This document shows positions 16,781 through 26,559 of a DNA stretch of 64,000 bases, in pieces. A program made the position numbers and the translations under genes. The notes under the pieces were generated by a model. It had not been told where the DNA came from and did no database searches. It saw nothing but the letters and a program-made list of their open reading frames with translations. Position 1 is the stretch's first letter, and each line of letters opens with the position of its first letter. The stretch is from Streptomyces hilarionis (GTDB lineage Bacteria; Actinomycetota; Actinomycetes; Streptomycetales; Streptomycetaceae), in NCBI RefSeq assembly GCF_024539675.1, contig NZ_JAHHIT010000039.1, positions 62,001 through 126,000 of the forward strand, in the 5' to 3' direction.

Positions 16781-18736
16781 TCAGGGGATCCGGACCCCGC
16801 CCTTCGGCGCGCCCGGGCCCGCGCCCGCGGGCGGGGCCGCGTGCGCGGCGGTGGCGGGCGCTCGGGCCCCGGCCGTCGCGGCGGCGAACGCCTTCGCCCC
16901 GCCCACGAACGGGACCCGGGCCGAGGTGCGGGACAGGTCCACGGTGAGCGTCGGGGTGTCGGCGGGCGGGTCGATGAGGTCCTTGTCGGTGCCCGCCACG
17001 ATCAGCGCGAGGCGGTGACCGGCCGGCACGACGTGGTCGGTGGCCGCGAGGTCCAGGGTGATCGTGTACGCCCGCCCGGGTGTGAGCGGCACGCCCCTGC
17101 CGGGGTCGGCGTACGTGCCGAGGTCGGCCCAGCCCCGGCTGACGACGGTGGCGCCGACGTCGGCCGTCGTGGCCTTCGTCTCCTTGAAGCAGGCGCTGTC
17201 GCCCTCGGTGCTCTCGCCCCAGCAGGTGCGTTCGGCCAGGGTCGTGATGCCCTCTCCGCTCGCCGCGTAGTCCCGGACGGTGTCGGGGCCGAGGTCGACG
17301 AGGACGGCGCTCAGGTGGGCCGTCGCCGTGGTGGGCGTGGCGGTGACGGTGACCCGGGAGGAGCCGGACAGCCGCAGGGGGCGGGTGAGGGCGCCGGTGG
17401 CGAAGCCGGCCTTGTCCGGGGTCGGCGTGTCGATCCGGGCGGCCCAGTCGGTCTCGTCGAGCCGCGGGTCGTCGGTGAAGGTCGCGCTGCCCGTGCCCCT
17501 GCGCAGGCCGAGGGCGCCGACGCCGGGCCGTGCACCGGCGGTCGGGCGCAGGGTCGCGGTCCGGGTGCCGTGCGGCGGCCAGGACGTCGAGGTGACCCAC
17601 TGGTCGGGGTGGCGTTCGACGTCGGCCATGGGTTCGCGGTCGATGCCGTTGTCGTAGCCGAGGAGTTCGTGGTCGAACCAGCGGTGCAGGGTGTCGACCC
17701 AGTGGGCACGGCGGAAGTCGAAGGGGTCGACGTGCCCGGTCTGGGAGAGCCAGATCTTGCGCTCGACGCCGTTCTTCGCGAGGGCGTCCCACCACTGTCC
17801 GAGGTGCTTGGTGCGGACGTTGAGGTCCTGCATGCCGTGCACGAGGAAGACGCTGGCCCGCACCTTGCGGGCGTCCTTGACGTAGTCGCGCTCGGTCCAC
17901 AGCGGCGTCCGGTCGCCGGTGCGCGGGGCGTCGTCGACGAGGCGGCGCCGGACGGTCGTGCACCGGGCGCGCGCGTCGGGCGAGGTGACGTAGTCGGAGA
18001 GGGCGTCCGGGCCGGAGTCGTAGAGGGGCGCGCCCTGGGCGAAGTAGTAGTCGTACCAGGAGGAGATGGCGCTGATCGGCACGATCGTGCGCAGGCCGCG
18101 CACGCCGGTGGCGGCGACGGCGTTGGCTATGGTGCCGTCCCAGCTCTTGCCGATCATGCCGGTCGTCCCGTCGGTCCAGCCCGCGGTGACGGTGGTGCCG
18201 CCGGTGCGCGTGGTGTACGCCCTGGCACGGCCGTTCAGCCAGTCGACGACGGCCTTGGCGGACTGCACCTCGAAGCGGCCGCCCACGTCCTCGCAGCCGT
18301 CGGAGCGGCCGGTGCCGGCCAGGTCGACGCCGACGACGGCATAGCCGCGCGGGACGAAGTAGTTGTCGTAGAACAGCGGCATCCGGACGACGTTGCCGGC
18401 CGCGTCGTACGTCTTGAGCTGCCCCTCGTTGCCCCGCCCGCAGCAGGAGTAGTAGGGGCTCGCGTCCATGATCACGGGCACCTTGCGGCCCCGGGCGGCG
18501 GGTTCGCGGGGGCGGACGATGTCGGCGGCGACCCGGTCCGTTCGGCCGTCGCCGTCGGCGTCGAGCCCGGTGTCGACCCAGACGGCTTCGCGGACGGCGT
18601 TCGCGTAGGAGTACACGGGCCGGCTCTCGCGGGGGGCGCCGTGGGCCGCTGCCGGGGTGAGGAAGGCGGCCACCAGGAGGGTGATGACGGCGGTCGCGAG
18701 CGTTCTCCAGGTCGTGAAGCGCATGCGTGTCGGCAT
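16781..18736 (-). CDS. secreted Xaa-Pro dipeptidyl-peptidase-like hydrolase (CocE/NonD/PepX S15 family)
   Basis: A 651-residue exported alpha/beta hydrolase. Residues 1-34 are a signal peptide (TLATAVITLLVAAFLTPAAAHGA). The catalytic serine lies in GKSWDGT, the acid in HGMQDLNV, and the histidine in TGHVDPFD, and the C-terminal beta-sandwich of the X-Pro dipeptidyl-peptidase family fills the last 200 residues (SGSSRVTVTATP..., HRLALIVAGTDK). Peptidase activity on X-Pro ends is typical of close Streptomyces relatives, but esterases share this architecture. Start ATG 18736, with a second in-frame ATG four codons in. Divergent from the M1 peptidase gene, so two secreted peptidases share one 217-bp promoter region. 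Confidence 0.87.
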   Translation of the reverse strand: MPTRMRFTTWRTLATAVITLLVAAFLTPAAAHGAPRESRPVYSYANAVREAVWVDTGLDADGDGRTDRVAADIVRPREPAARGRKVPVIMDASPYYSCCGRGNEGQLKTYDAAGNVVRMPLFYDNYFVPRGYAVVGVDLAGTGRSDGCEDVGGRFEVQSAKAVVDWLNGRARAYTTRTGGTTVTAGWTDGTTGMIGKSWDGTIANAVAATGVRGLRTIVPISAISSWYDYYFAQGAPLYDSGPDALSDYVTSPDARARCTTVRRRLVDDAPRTGDRTPLWTERDYVKDARKVRASVFLVHGMQDLNVRTKHLGQWWDALAKNGVERKIWLSQTGHVDPFDFRRAHWVDTLHRWFDHELLGYDNGIDREPMADVERHPDQWVTSTSWPPHGTRTATLRPTAGARPGVGALGLRRGTGSATFTDDPRLDETDWAARIDTPTPDKAGFATGALTRPLRLSGSSRVTVTATPTTATAHLSAVLVDLGPDTVRDYAASGEGITTLAERTCWGESTEGDSACFKETKATTADVGATVVSRGWADLGTYADPGRGVPLTPGRAYTITLDLAATDHVVPAGHRLALIVAGTDKDLIDPPADTPTLTVDLSRTSARVPFVGGAKAFAAATAGARAPATAAHAAPPAGAGPGAPKGGVRIP

Positions 18737-18953
18737 GCGCGGGACGGTACTCCCGTCAACTCCCGTGCAGAAGGTGGCACATGGTGGCCGCCGGGGCACG
18801 GGCGGGGCCGTGGCCGAAAACCCGACCGTGCGGACGGGCCGCGCATGAAGGCCGAATGGCGATCGTGTGACAGGGGTGGCGATGGGCAGGTCCTGGTCAC
18901 GAGGAGTCCATAGGCTCCCGGCAGTTCTCCTGCCCCCACGACTTGGAGCTTTC

Positions 18954-20447
18954 GTGCAGCGCACCGTCCTCACGCCCGGCGCACTCGCCGCCGCGTCCGT
19001 CCTGCTGGCGATCCCGGCGTCGGCCGCGGGCTTCTCCCCCGGCGCCCCGGGAATCGGCGACCCCTACTACCCGGCCTACGGCAACGGCGGATACGACGTC
19101 TCCCACTACGACCTGCGGCTGAAGTACCAGCCCGCCACGGACGAGTTGGAAGGGACGGCGACCCTCCTCGCGACGACCACACAGGAACTGTCGCGCTTCG
19201 ACCTGGACTTCCTGCTCGATGTCAGCGAGGTGCGCGTCGACGGCGTGAAGGCGGCCTTCGCCTCCTCGGGCGAGCACGAGCTGGAGATCACGCCGAAGAC
19301 GGCGCTGCCCAAGGGCGCGGCGATCACCGTCGTGGTGCGCTACCGCGGCGTCCCCTCGTCGAAGCAGGCGTACGGCTTCACCAGTTGGCACCGCACCCCG
19401 GACGGCGGGGTCGGCGCGAACGAGCCCGAGTCGGCCTGGTGGTGGTTCCCCAGCAACGACCACCCCCTCGACAAGGCCACCTACGACGTGTCGGTCCAGG
19501 TGCCGGACGGCGCCCAGGCCGTCTCCAACGGCACGTTGCAGTCCACGAGTTCACGGGCCGGCTGGACCCGCTACAACTGGCGGTCGAACAAGCCGCAGGC
19601 CACGTATCTGGCCACCCTCGCGGTCGGCAGGTTCGACATCACGACCGGCACGACCGAGAGCGGCATCCCGGTCGTCAACGCCTACAGCACCGCCCTGGGC
19701 GACAACGCCGGAGCGGCGCGGGCGAGCGTCGGGCGGACCGGGGAGATCGCCGACTGGCTGAGCGGCTACTTCGGCCCGTACCCCTTCGACGCGCTCGGCG
19801 GGTACGTGCCGAACACCACCACCGGGTACGCGCTGGAGACGCAGACCCGGCCCTACTACAGCCCACGGCAGTTCGCGAGCGGCTCGAACACCTCCGTGGT
19901 GGTGCACGAGCTGGCCCACCAGTGGTACGGCGACTTCGTCTCCGTGGCGGGCTGGAAGGACATCTGGCTGAACGAGGGCTTCGCCCGGTACGCGCAGTGG
20001 CTGTGGTCCGAACACGAGGACGAGGGGACGGCGCAGGAGCTCGCGGACTACGTGTACGCCTCGCACCCGGCCGACGACGCGTTCTGGACGGTCGAGCCCG
20101 GCGACCCGGGCCCGGAGAACCAGTTCGACGTCGCCGTCTACGACCGCGGCGCGCTGGCCGTGCAGGCGCTGCGCAACGAGATCGGCGACGACGCGTTCTT
20201 CGCCGTCCTCAAGGGCTGGCCCCGGCAGCACGCGTACGGCAACGCGACCGTCGCCGACTTCCGGCACTACGCCGAGCAGGTCTCCGGCAAGCGGCTGGAC
20301 GCCCTGTTCGACACCTGGCTGTTCCAGCCGGTCAAGCCCGGGGCGCCCGCGGCGCGCACGGCGTCGATCGCCGGGCCCGCGGCCGCGCCCGTGGCGCCGA
20401 AGTCCTGGAAGAGGATCGCCGCGACGAACGCCGTCCACGCGCACTGA
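18954..20447 (+). CDS. secreted short M1-family zinc metallopeptidase
   Basis: A 497-residue exported aminopeptidase-like enzyme. The GTG at 18954 was chosen because GGAG sits five bases upstream and the protein then starts with a clear signal peptide ending near PASAA. The zinc site is H318-E319-x2-H322 with the third ligand E341 in WLNEGFARY. The usual GAMEN exopeptidase loop is replaced by GYALETQ. It ends after the catalytic domain with a short alanine/proline-rich tail, so it lacks the large C-terminal helical domain that makes typical M1 aminopeptidases about 850 residues. That short form recurs in Streptomyces. Substrate unknown; likely an extracellular peptide-trimming enzyme. Confidence 0.88.
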   Translation: MQRTVLTPGALAAASVLLAIPASAAGFSPGAPGIGDPYYPAYGNGGYDVSHYDLRLKYQPATDELEGTATLLATTTQELSRFDLDFLLDVSEVRVDGVKAAFASSGEHELEITPKTALPKGAAITVVVRYRGVPSSKQAYGFTSWHRTPDGGVGANEPESAWWWFPSNDHPLDKATYDVSVQVPDGAQAVSNGTLQSTSSRAGWTRYNWRSNKPQATYLATLAVGRFDITTGTTESGIPVVNAYSTALGDNAGAARASVGRTGEIADWLSGYFGPYPFDALGGYVPNTTTGYALETQTRPYYSPRQFASGSNTSVVVHELAHQWYGDFVSVAGWKDIWLNEGFARYAQWLWSEHEDEGTAQELADYVYASHPADDAFWTVEPGDPGPENQFDVAVYDRGALAVQALRNEIGDDAFFAVLKGWPRQHAYGNATVADFRHYAEQVSGKRLDALFDTWLFQPVKPGAPAARTASIAGPAAAPVAPKSWKRIAATNAVHAH

Positions 20448-20561
20448 CCCCTTCCCCGTCGGCCGCGGCCGGGCGGTTTCGGTGCGAACTCCTGTCTGAC
20501 GGCGGGCGGTCATGGGTAACAAGCCGTTCAGGCGGAGACCGGAGAGAACGGGGAGCGGGTC

Positions 20562-20741
20562 ATGGCGACTGCACGCAACAACAACGAGGGTCTGGGCGTG
20601 TGGCGGGTGCTGCCGCTCGTCGGGGCTGCCGTCCTGGCCGTCGGACTGATCGGCGGGGCGCCGCTGCTCACCCTGCTGGGCGCGGTCGTCGCCCTGGTCG
20701 GGGTGGTCGGCCTGGCGGTGGCCAGACGCAAGCAGAACTGA
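20562..20741 (+). CDS. 59-residue small membrane protein
   Basis: A short ORF with a good ribosome-binding site (GGGGAG six bases before ATG). After ten polar residues (MATARNNNEG) it has two closely spaced hydrophobic segments, about residues 15-30 and 33-53, and ends in RRKQN. That pattern suggests a small helical-hairpin membrane protein with both ends in the cytoplasm. It lies 114 bp after the M1 peptidase gene on the same strand. I do not recognise a family. Codon third positions are strongly G/C-biased, as expected for a real gene. Confidence 0.6.
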   Translation: MATARNNNEGLGVWRVLPLVGAAVLAVGLIGGAPLLTLLGAVVALVGVVGLAVARRKQN

Positions 20742-20790
20742 CGCGGGGCGACTGGGCGTCGGCGGACCCGCTTCCCGTCCCGCCGACGGG

Positions 20791-21759
20791 TCAGCCCACG
20801 TCTCCCGGGCTGTCGGCGGCCGGGGCCGTGCCGGCCGGGGAGGCCGCCGCGGCCAGCAGGGCGGTGCGTGACAGGGCGGCGCTCCGGGTGGCCGGCACCG
20901 TGCAGGCGTACGCCCCCGCCAGCGCGCCGTACTCGGCGCACCGCAGGGGTGGTTCGCCGCTGAGGCGGCCGAAGAGGTAGGCGGACGCGAAGGCGTCGCC
21001 CGCGCCGTTGGAGTCGACCACCGGCGCCGCCGGGGCGACGGCGGGGACGTGGGTCAGCTCGCCGTCCGTCAGCAGATATGCCCCTTGCGCGCCGGCCGTG
21101 GCGACGACCGCCTCGGCTCGGCCGCGCTCGGCGATCCGGCGCATGGTCGCGTGCGGGTCGCGCAACGCGGTGACGGAGACGAACACGACGTCCGCCGCGT
21201 AGGCGAAGGCCTCGTGGTAGGGGTTCTCGCCGTCCCAGTTGTGCAGGTCGGTGGAGATGCCCACGCCCGCCGCGCGGAGCACGGGCAGCGCCTCGGCGCA
21301 GGGGTGGGTGATGGACACGTGCGCGTGGCGGCTCGCCTCGGCCAGGGCGCGCAGCGTGTCCTCGGGGAAGCGGTCGTCCGGGCGGCTGCGGCTGTTGTCG
21401 TACAGCGACAGCCGCCGCCCGTCCGGGCTCACCATGTTGACCGCGCGCTTGGTGCCCGCGGGCTGCGGGATCCCGGTGAGGGCGATGCCCCGGTCCCGGT
21501 GCAGGGCGCGCACGAGGTCGCCCTCGGGGTCGTCGCCGAGGAAGTCCAGGTGGTGGGTGCGCAGGCCGAGCGCGGCGAGGCCGAGGGCGACGAAGTCGCC
21601 GGTCTGCCCGGCGCGGGCGCGGATGCCGCTGTCGATCATGTAGCTGTCGGCGTACGGGAGCGGCAGCTCCGGCACGTACACGATGGTGTCCACGCCGGCC
21701 CCGCCCAGCACCAGGACGTCGACGTCTTTTTCGACGCCCCCGTCGATCTGCGCGCCCAT
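20791..21759 (-). CDS. PfkB-family carbohydrate/nucleoside kinase
   Basis: A 322-residue kinase of the ribokinase fold that phosphorylates a sugar or related alcohol. The N-terminal glycine region is ARAGQTGDFVALGLAALG, and the C-terminal PfkB signature with the catalytic base is DSNGAGDAFASAY (about residues 245-257). The start at 21759 is preferred over an ATG nine bases upstream because GGGGGAGG then has correct spacing. Its substrate cannot be read from the motifs. It lies downstream of the amino acid permease gene on the same strand with a 155-bp gap, so they may or may not be co-transcribed. Confidence 0.85.
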   Translation of the reverse strand: MGAQIDGGVEKDVDVLVLGGAGVDTIVYVPELPLPYADSYMIDSGIRARAGQTGDFVALGLAALGLRTHHLDFLGDDPEGDLVRALHRDRGIALTGIPQPAGTKRAVNMVSPDGRRLSLYDNSRSRPDDRFPEDTLRALAEASRHAHVSITHPCAEALPVLRAAGVGISTDLHNWDGENPYHEAFAYAADVVFVSVTALRDPHATMRRIAERGRAEAVVATAGAQGAYLLTDGELTHVPAVAPAAPVVDSNGAGDAFASAYLFGRLSGEPPLRCAEYGALAGAYACTVPATRSAALSRTALLAAAASPAGTAPAADSPGDVG

Positions 21760-21914
21760 GTGCGTCATCCTCCCCCGTGGTCGTACACCGTCGCCGCGAC
21801 GCACCGCGCCACCAGCCGCCCGGCGACGAGCGGCTCCCCACGGGACCACTCGCCTCCGGCCGGCCCGCAGCCTATCGGCGGCATGTGGACGGACGCGCCG
21901 AGTTCCCGCAGGGA

Positions 21915-23381
21915 CTACTTCCGGAGCTCGGAGAGCTCCGCGTCCGCCGCCCTGGACACCCGGTCGCGGACCGCGAACCAGCCGGCGACGAGGGCGGCCG
22001 CCACGACCGGGATCAGCAGCAGCGTCTTGCGGCCGACCTCGGGGTCGTTCCACATCAGGCCGAGGACGGCGACCAGGAAGACGATCGTGACGGTCTCCGT
22101 GACCGGGCTGCCCGGGAGGCGGAAGGAGGGCCGCCGCACCAGTCCGGCCCGCGCGCGGCGGACGAAGACGAGGTGGCAGACCATGATGATCACCCAGGTG
22201 CTGATGACGCCGAGAGAGGCGATGTTCAGCACGATCTCGAAGGCCTGGCTGGGCATGAGGTAGTTCAGGCCGACGCCGAGGACGCACACCGAGCAGGTGA
22301 GCAGGATGCCGCCGTAGGGGACCTGGCTGCGGTTCATGCGGGCGGTGAACCTCGGCGCCGAGCCCGCCGTCGCCATGGAGCGCAGGATGCGCCCGGTGGA
22401 GTACAGGCCGGAGTTCAGCGACGACATGGCGGCCGTCAGGACCACCAGGTTCATCACGTCGCCGGCGCCGGAGACGCCGATCTTCGACAGGACGGTGACG
22501 AAGGGGCTCTCGTCGGCCGAGTAGAGCGAGCCGGGGAGCAGGAGGGCGAGCAGGACGACGGAGCCCACGTAGAACAGGCCGACGCGCCACATGATGGAGT
22601 TCACCGCGCGCGGGACGACCTTCTCCGGCTCGGCGGTCTCGCCCGCGGCGACGCCGACCAGTTCGAGCGCCGCGTAGGCGAAGATCACGCCCTGCATGAC
22701 GAGGACCACGGGCATCGCGCCGTGCGGAAGGAGGCCGCCGTGGTCCGTGATCACGCCCATGCCGGGGGTCTGACCGGCCACCTCGTGCCGGGTGGCGAGC
22801 AGGTAGATGCCGATGCACATGAAGGCGACGAGGGTGGCGACCTTGACGATCGCGAACCAGAACTCCATCTCGCCGAAGATCTTCACCGAGATCAGGTTCA
22901 CCGCCAGCACCACCGCGAGCGCGACGAGCGCCAGCACCCACTGGGGGATGCTCGTGAACATGCTCCAGTAGTGCGTGTACAACGCGATCGCCGTGATGTC
23001 GGCGATGCCGGTCGTGGACCAGTTCAGGAAGTACATCCAGCCGGCGACGTAGGCGCCCTTCTCGCCGAGGAACTCGCGCGCGTACGACACGAAGGAGCCC
23101 GAGGACGGCCGGTACAGGACCAGCTCGCCGAGGGCGCGGACCACGAAGAAGGCGAAGACGCCGCAGACCAGGTACGCGAGCGCCAGAGCCGGGCCGGCGC
23201 TGTGCAGGCGTCCTCCCGCGCCCAGGAAGAGGCCGGTGCCGATGGCGCCGCCGATGGCGATCATGTTGACGTGGCGGTGCTTGAGGTCCTTGCTGTAGCC
23301 GGCGTCGCCCGCGTCCGCGGGTGTCGCGCTCGTCCGGGGCGGGGCGGCGACGTCGGCCGTGCGCACGCTGTCCTTGCTCAC
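21915..23381 (-). CDS. amino acid permease of the APC superfamily (AAT family)
   Basis: A 488-residue permease with about 12 hydrophobic helices. The family signature at the start of the first helix is easily seen ([21 protein letters not shown]), followed by [16 protein letters not shown] and the [19 protein letters not shown] stretch in helix 6. Such proteins import amino acids with protons. The closest recognisable style is the D-serine/D-alanine/glycine, GABA and asparagine permease group. A D-amino acid oxidase lies 5 kb away, but no functional link can be claimed. The start is GTG at 23381. A GTG five codons upstream is an alternative. Confidence 0.88.
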   Translation of the reverse strand: MSKDSVRTADVAAPPRTSATPADAGDAGYSKDLKHRHVNMIAIGGAIGTGLFLGAGGRLHSAGPALALAYLVCGVFAFFVVRALGELVLYRPSSGSFVSYAREFLGEKGAYVAGWMYFLNWSTTGIADITAIALYTHYWSMFTSIPQWVLALVALAVVLAVNLISVKIFGEMEFWFAIVKVATLVAFMCIGIYLLATRHEVAGQTPGMGVITDHGGLLPHGAMPVVLVMQGVIFAYAALELVGVAAGETAEPEKVVPRAVNSIMWRVGLFYVGSVVLLALLLPGSLYSADESPFVTVLSKIGVSGAGDVMNLVVLTAAMSSLNSGLYSTGRILRSMATAGSAPRFTARMNRSQVPYGGILLTCSVCVLGVGLNYLMPSQAFEIVLNIASLGVISTWVIIMVCHLVFVRRARAGLVRRPSFRLPGSPVTETVTIVFLVAVLGLMWNDPEVGRKTLLLIPVVAAALVAGWFAVRDRVSRAADAELSELRK

Positions 23382-23613
23382 GGGTGGTTCCACTCTCTGG
23401 TGCGCCCGGGCCTGGTACGCCCGGGTGTCCGTACGGTCGTGGCCCGCGGCACCCGGGTAGGGGCACAGACCAAGGCAGCACCTTCCCAGAACGCAGGGTG
23501 AGCATGCGGTGGGCGATGTCACACAGCGTCGCTTCTCACAGGACCCACACCGCTGCTCCGCACTCCGCCGCCCCGGGTTTCACAGCACCGGTGTCACAGC
23601 GATACTGCTGCAC

Positions 23614-24327
23614 ATGACGATCGAGACCGACGAGCCGGCCCTCACGGTCGACGAGCTGGCGGCCCGGGCGGGGGTCACGGTGCGCACCGTGCGCTTCTAC
23701 TCCACCAAGGGGCTGCTGCCGCCGCCGGTCATCGGTGCGCGCCGGGTGGGTCACTACGGGTCGGGGCACCTCGCCCGTCTCGCGCTGATCGAGGAGCTGC
23801 GCGAGCAGGGCCTGACCCTGGCGGCGATCGAGCGGTACCTCGACCGGCTGCCGCCCGGGCTCGACGCCCGTGACCTGGCGGTGCACCGGGCCGTGGTGGC
23901 CTCCTGGGCGCCCGACGCGGTGGAGACGGTGTCGCGGGAGGAACTGGTGCGCCGGGCGGGCCGCCCGCTGGGCGAGGAGGACGTGGACCGTCTCGTCGCA
24001 ATGAACGTCGTACGCCGCGAACAGGACGGGTACGGGGTCGATCCGGGTCTGCTGCGCCTCGGCGTGCGGCTCCTGGACGTGCCGCTGTCGCAGGAGTCGA
24101 TCCGCGCTGCGCGCGGCGTCCTCCTCGACCACGCGCGCGCCGCGGCCCACGAACTGTCGCGGCTGCTGCGCGAGGAGGTGCCCGAGCGCGACGCCCGGGC
24201 GGTGCGCTCGCTGTCGGCGCACATGCAGCCGCTGGTCGTGCAGGCCCTGCTGACGGCCTTCCAGCGCTCGCTCACCGAGGAGCTGCGGGAATGGCTCGGG
24301 GAGCCGCCTGCGGACGGCTCCCCGTGA
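23614..24327 (+). CDS. MerR-family transcriptional regulator
   Basis: A 237-residue regulator. The N-terminal winged helix is typical of MerR proteins (LTVDELAARAGVTVRTVRFYSTKGLLPPP, residues about 10-37, then RRVGHYGSGHLARLALIEELREQGLTLAAIERYL). The C-terminal effector region of about 150 residues is helical, has no metal-binding cysteines, and is not assigned. The gene is convergent with the beta-oxidation operon and 13 bp from its end. A GATACT box about ten bases before the ATG suggests a leaderless transcript. It probably responds to an organic ligand such as an acyl-CoA or fatty acid, by context only. Confidence 0.85.
   Translation: MTIETDEPALTVDELAARAGVTVRTVRFYSTKGLLPPPVIGARRVGHYGSGHLARLALIEELREQGLTLAAIERYLDRLPPGLDARDLAVHRAVVASWAPDAVETVSREELVRRAGRPLGEEDVDRLVAMNVVRREQDGYGVDPGLLRLGVRLLDVPLSQESIRAARGVLLDHARAAAHELSRLLREEVPERDARAVRSLSAHMQPLVVQALLTAFQRSLTEELREWLGEPPADGSP
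24298..24323. terminator. terminator hairpin embedded in the 3' end of the MerR gene
   Basis: The arms GGGGAGCCG and CGGCTCCCC form a perfect 9-bp stem with an 8-nt loop. The hairpin lies inside the last ten codons of the MerR gene, where the two convergent genes are only 13 bp apart, so it can stop transcription from both sides. Confidence 0.65.
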
Positions 24328-24340
24328 GACGGCCGACGGC

Positions 24341-26518
24341 TCAGCGCGCGTCGGTGAACGTCTCGCCCTTCTCCGCCTTGGCCACCAGCAGCGCGGGCGG
24401 GGTGAAGCGGTCGCCGTAGCGCTCGGCGAGCTCCCGCGCGCGTGCCACGAAGCCGGGGAGCCCGCCCTCGTAGCCGTTGACGTACTGCAGCACGCCGCCG
24501 GTCCAGCCGGGGAAGCCGATGCCGAACAGGGAGCCGATGTTGGCGTCGGCGACCGAGGTCAGGACGCCCTCCTCCAGCAGCCTGACGGTGTCGAGGGCCT
24601 CGGAGAACAGCATGCGTTCCTGCATGTCCTCGAACGGGATCGCGGCCCCCTCGCGCGTGAAGTGCTCGCGCAGCCCCGGCCACAGTCGGGCCCGCGCGCC
24701 GTCCTCGGCGTACTCGTAGAAGCCCGCTCCCCCGCTGCGCCCGGTGCGCCCGAACTCGTCGACCATGCGGTCGATGACGGCCTCGGCGGGGTGCGCGGTC
24801 CAGGTGCCGCCGGCCTCCTCGACGGCCCGCCTCGACTCCCGGCGGATCTTCTGCGGCAGGGTGAGCGTCAGCTCGTCCATCAGGGAGAGCACCTTGGCCG
24901 GGTAGCCGGCCTGCGCGGCCGCCTGCTCCACGGAGGCGGGCTCGATGCCCTCGCCGACCATGGCGACGCCCTCGTTGATGAAGTGGCCGATCACCCGTGA
25001 GGTGAAGAAGCCGCGCGAGTCGTTGACGACGATCGGGGTCTTCCTGATCTGGCGGACCAGGTCGAAGGCGCGCGCGAGCGCCTCGTCGCCGGTGCGCCCG
25101 CCCCTGATGATCTCGACGAGGGGCATCTTGTCGACGGGCGAGAAGAAGTGCAGGCCGACGAAGTCGTCCTGGCGCTCGACGCCCTCGGCCAGCGCGGTGA
25201 TCGGCAGGGTGGAGGTGTTGGAGCACAGCAGGGCGTCGGGGGCCACGATGTGCTCGATCTCCTGGAACACCTTGTGCTTGAGGGCGGTGTCCTCGAAGAC
25301 GGCCTCGATGACGGCGTCGCAGCCGGCCAGGTCGGCGGGGTCCGCGGTGGGCGTGATGCGGGCCAGGAGCGCGTCCGCCTTCTCCTGGGTGGTGCGGCCC
25401 CGGGCGACGGCCTTGGCACAGAGCTTCTCGGAGTAGCCCTTGCCCTTGACGGCGGCTTCCAGGGAGACGTCCTTCAGGACGACGTCGATGCCCGCGCGGG
25501 CGCACGCGTAGGCGATGCCCGCGCCCATCATCCCGGCGCCCAGGACGGCGGCCTTGCGGACCGTGCGGGGCTCGACGCCCTTGGGGCGGCTGACGCCGGA
25601 GTTGACGGCCTGGAGGTCGAAGAAGAACGCCTGGATCATGTTCTTCGACGTCTGTCCCGCGGCCAGCTCGACGAAGTAGCGGGCCTCGATGACCTGCGCG
25701 GTGTCGAAGTCGACCTGGGCGCCCTCGACGGCGGCGGCGAGGATCGCGCGCGGCGCCGGGTAGGGCGCGCCGTTGGTCTCCTTGCGCAGGCTGGCCGGGA
25801 AGGCGGGGAGGTTGGCGGCGAACCGGGGGTTCGACGGGGTGCCGCCGGGGATGCGGTGGCCCGGCTCGTCCCAGGGCTGGCGCGACTCGGGGTGGGCGTC
25901 GACGTAGGCGCGGGCCTTGGCGAGGAGCTCCTCGGGGGTGGCGGCGACCTCGTGGACCAGGCCGTTCTCCAGGGCCTGGCGGGGGCTGTACTGGGTGCCC
26001 TTGAGGAGGACCTTGAGCAGGGCGTCGGTGATGCCCAGCAGGCGCACGGTGCGCACGACGCCGCCGCCTCCGGGGAGGAGGCCGAGGGTGACCTCGGGGC
26101 AGCCGATCTTCGAGCCGGGGGCGTCGAGGGCGACGCGGTGGTGGCAGGCGAGGGCGAGTTCGAAGCCGCCGCCGAGGGCCGCGCCGTTCAGGGCGGCGAC
26201 GACGGGCTTGCCGAGGGTCTCGATGCGGCGGAGGTTGCGCTTGATCTCCAGGCCGCCCTCGAAGAGCTCGCGGGCGGTGTCGGGGGTGACACGGATCAGG
26301 TCGCGCAGGTCGCCGCCGGCGAAGAAGGTCTTCTTGGCGGAGGTGAAGACGATGCCCCGGACGGTGTCCTGCTCGGCCTCCAGCCGGTCGGCGACCGCGG
26401 CGAGCGAGGCGCGGAAGGCCGCGTTCATGGTGTTCGCGGACTGGTCGGGGTCGTCGAGTACGAGGGTGACGAGGCCGGTGCGGTCCTGTTCCCAGCGGAT
26501 GGCGGTGCTCTGTGTCAT
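24341..26518 (-). CDS. fadB: multifunctional fatty acid oxidation protein: enoyl-CoA hydratase / 3-hydroxyacyl-CoA dehydrogenase
   Basis: A 725-residue fusion carrying two successive beta-oxidation steps. Residues about 1-210 are the hydratase (crotonase) domain, with oxyanion motifs FFAGGDLRDL and NGAALGGGFELALA. The NAD-binding 3-hydroxyacyl-CoA dehydrogenase domain begins at AAVLGAGMMGAGIAYACA (about 323). LHFFSPVDKMPLVEII and SRGFFTSRV mark its core, and the C-terminal dehydrogenase domain completes the protein. It follows the thiolase gene by 41 bp in the same operon, matching the alpha subunit of a fatty acid oxidation complex. Good GGAG eight bases before ATG. Confidence 0.92.
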   Translation of the reverse strand: MTQSTAIRWEQDRTGLVTLVLDDPDQSANTMNAAFRASLAAVADRLEAEQDTVRGIVFTSAKKTFFAGGDLRDLIRVTPDTARELFEGGLEIKRNLRRIETLGKPVVAALNGAALGGGFELALACHHRVALDAPGSKIGCPEVTLGLLPGGGGVVRTVRLLGITDALLKVLLKGTQYSPRQALENGLVHEVAATPEELLAKARAYVDAHPESRQPWDEPGHRIPGGTPSNPRFAANLPAFPASLRKETNGAPYPAPRAILAAAVEGAQVDFDTAQVIEARYFVELAAGQTSKNMIQAFFFDLQAVNSGVSRPKGVEPRTVRKAAVLGAGMMGAGIAYACARAGIDVVLKDVSLEAAVKGKGYSEKLCAKAVARGRTTQEKADALLARITPTADPADLAGCDAVIEAVFEDTALKHKVFQEIEHIVAPDALLCSNTSTLPITALAEGVERQDDFVGLHFFSPVDKMPLVEIIRGGRTGDEALARAFDLVRQIRKTPIVVNDSRGFFTSRVIGHFINEGVAMVGEGIEPASVEQAAAQAGYPAKVLSLMDELTLTLPQKIRRESRRAVEEAGGTWTAHPAEAVIDRMVDEFGRTGRSGGAGFYEYAEDGARARLWPGLREHFTREGAAIPFEDMQERMLFSEALDTVRLLEEGVLTSVADANIGSLFGIGFPGWTGGVLQYVNGYEGGLPGFVARARELAERYGDRFTPPALLVAKAEKGETFTDAR

Positions 26519-26559
26519 GTCGGGGTCTCCGGAGAAGTCGTGGGTTGCCGCTGGGGTGG

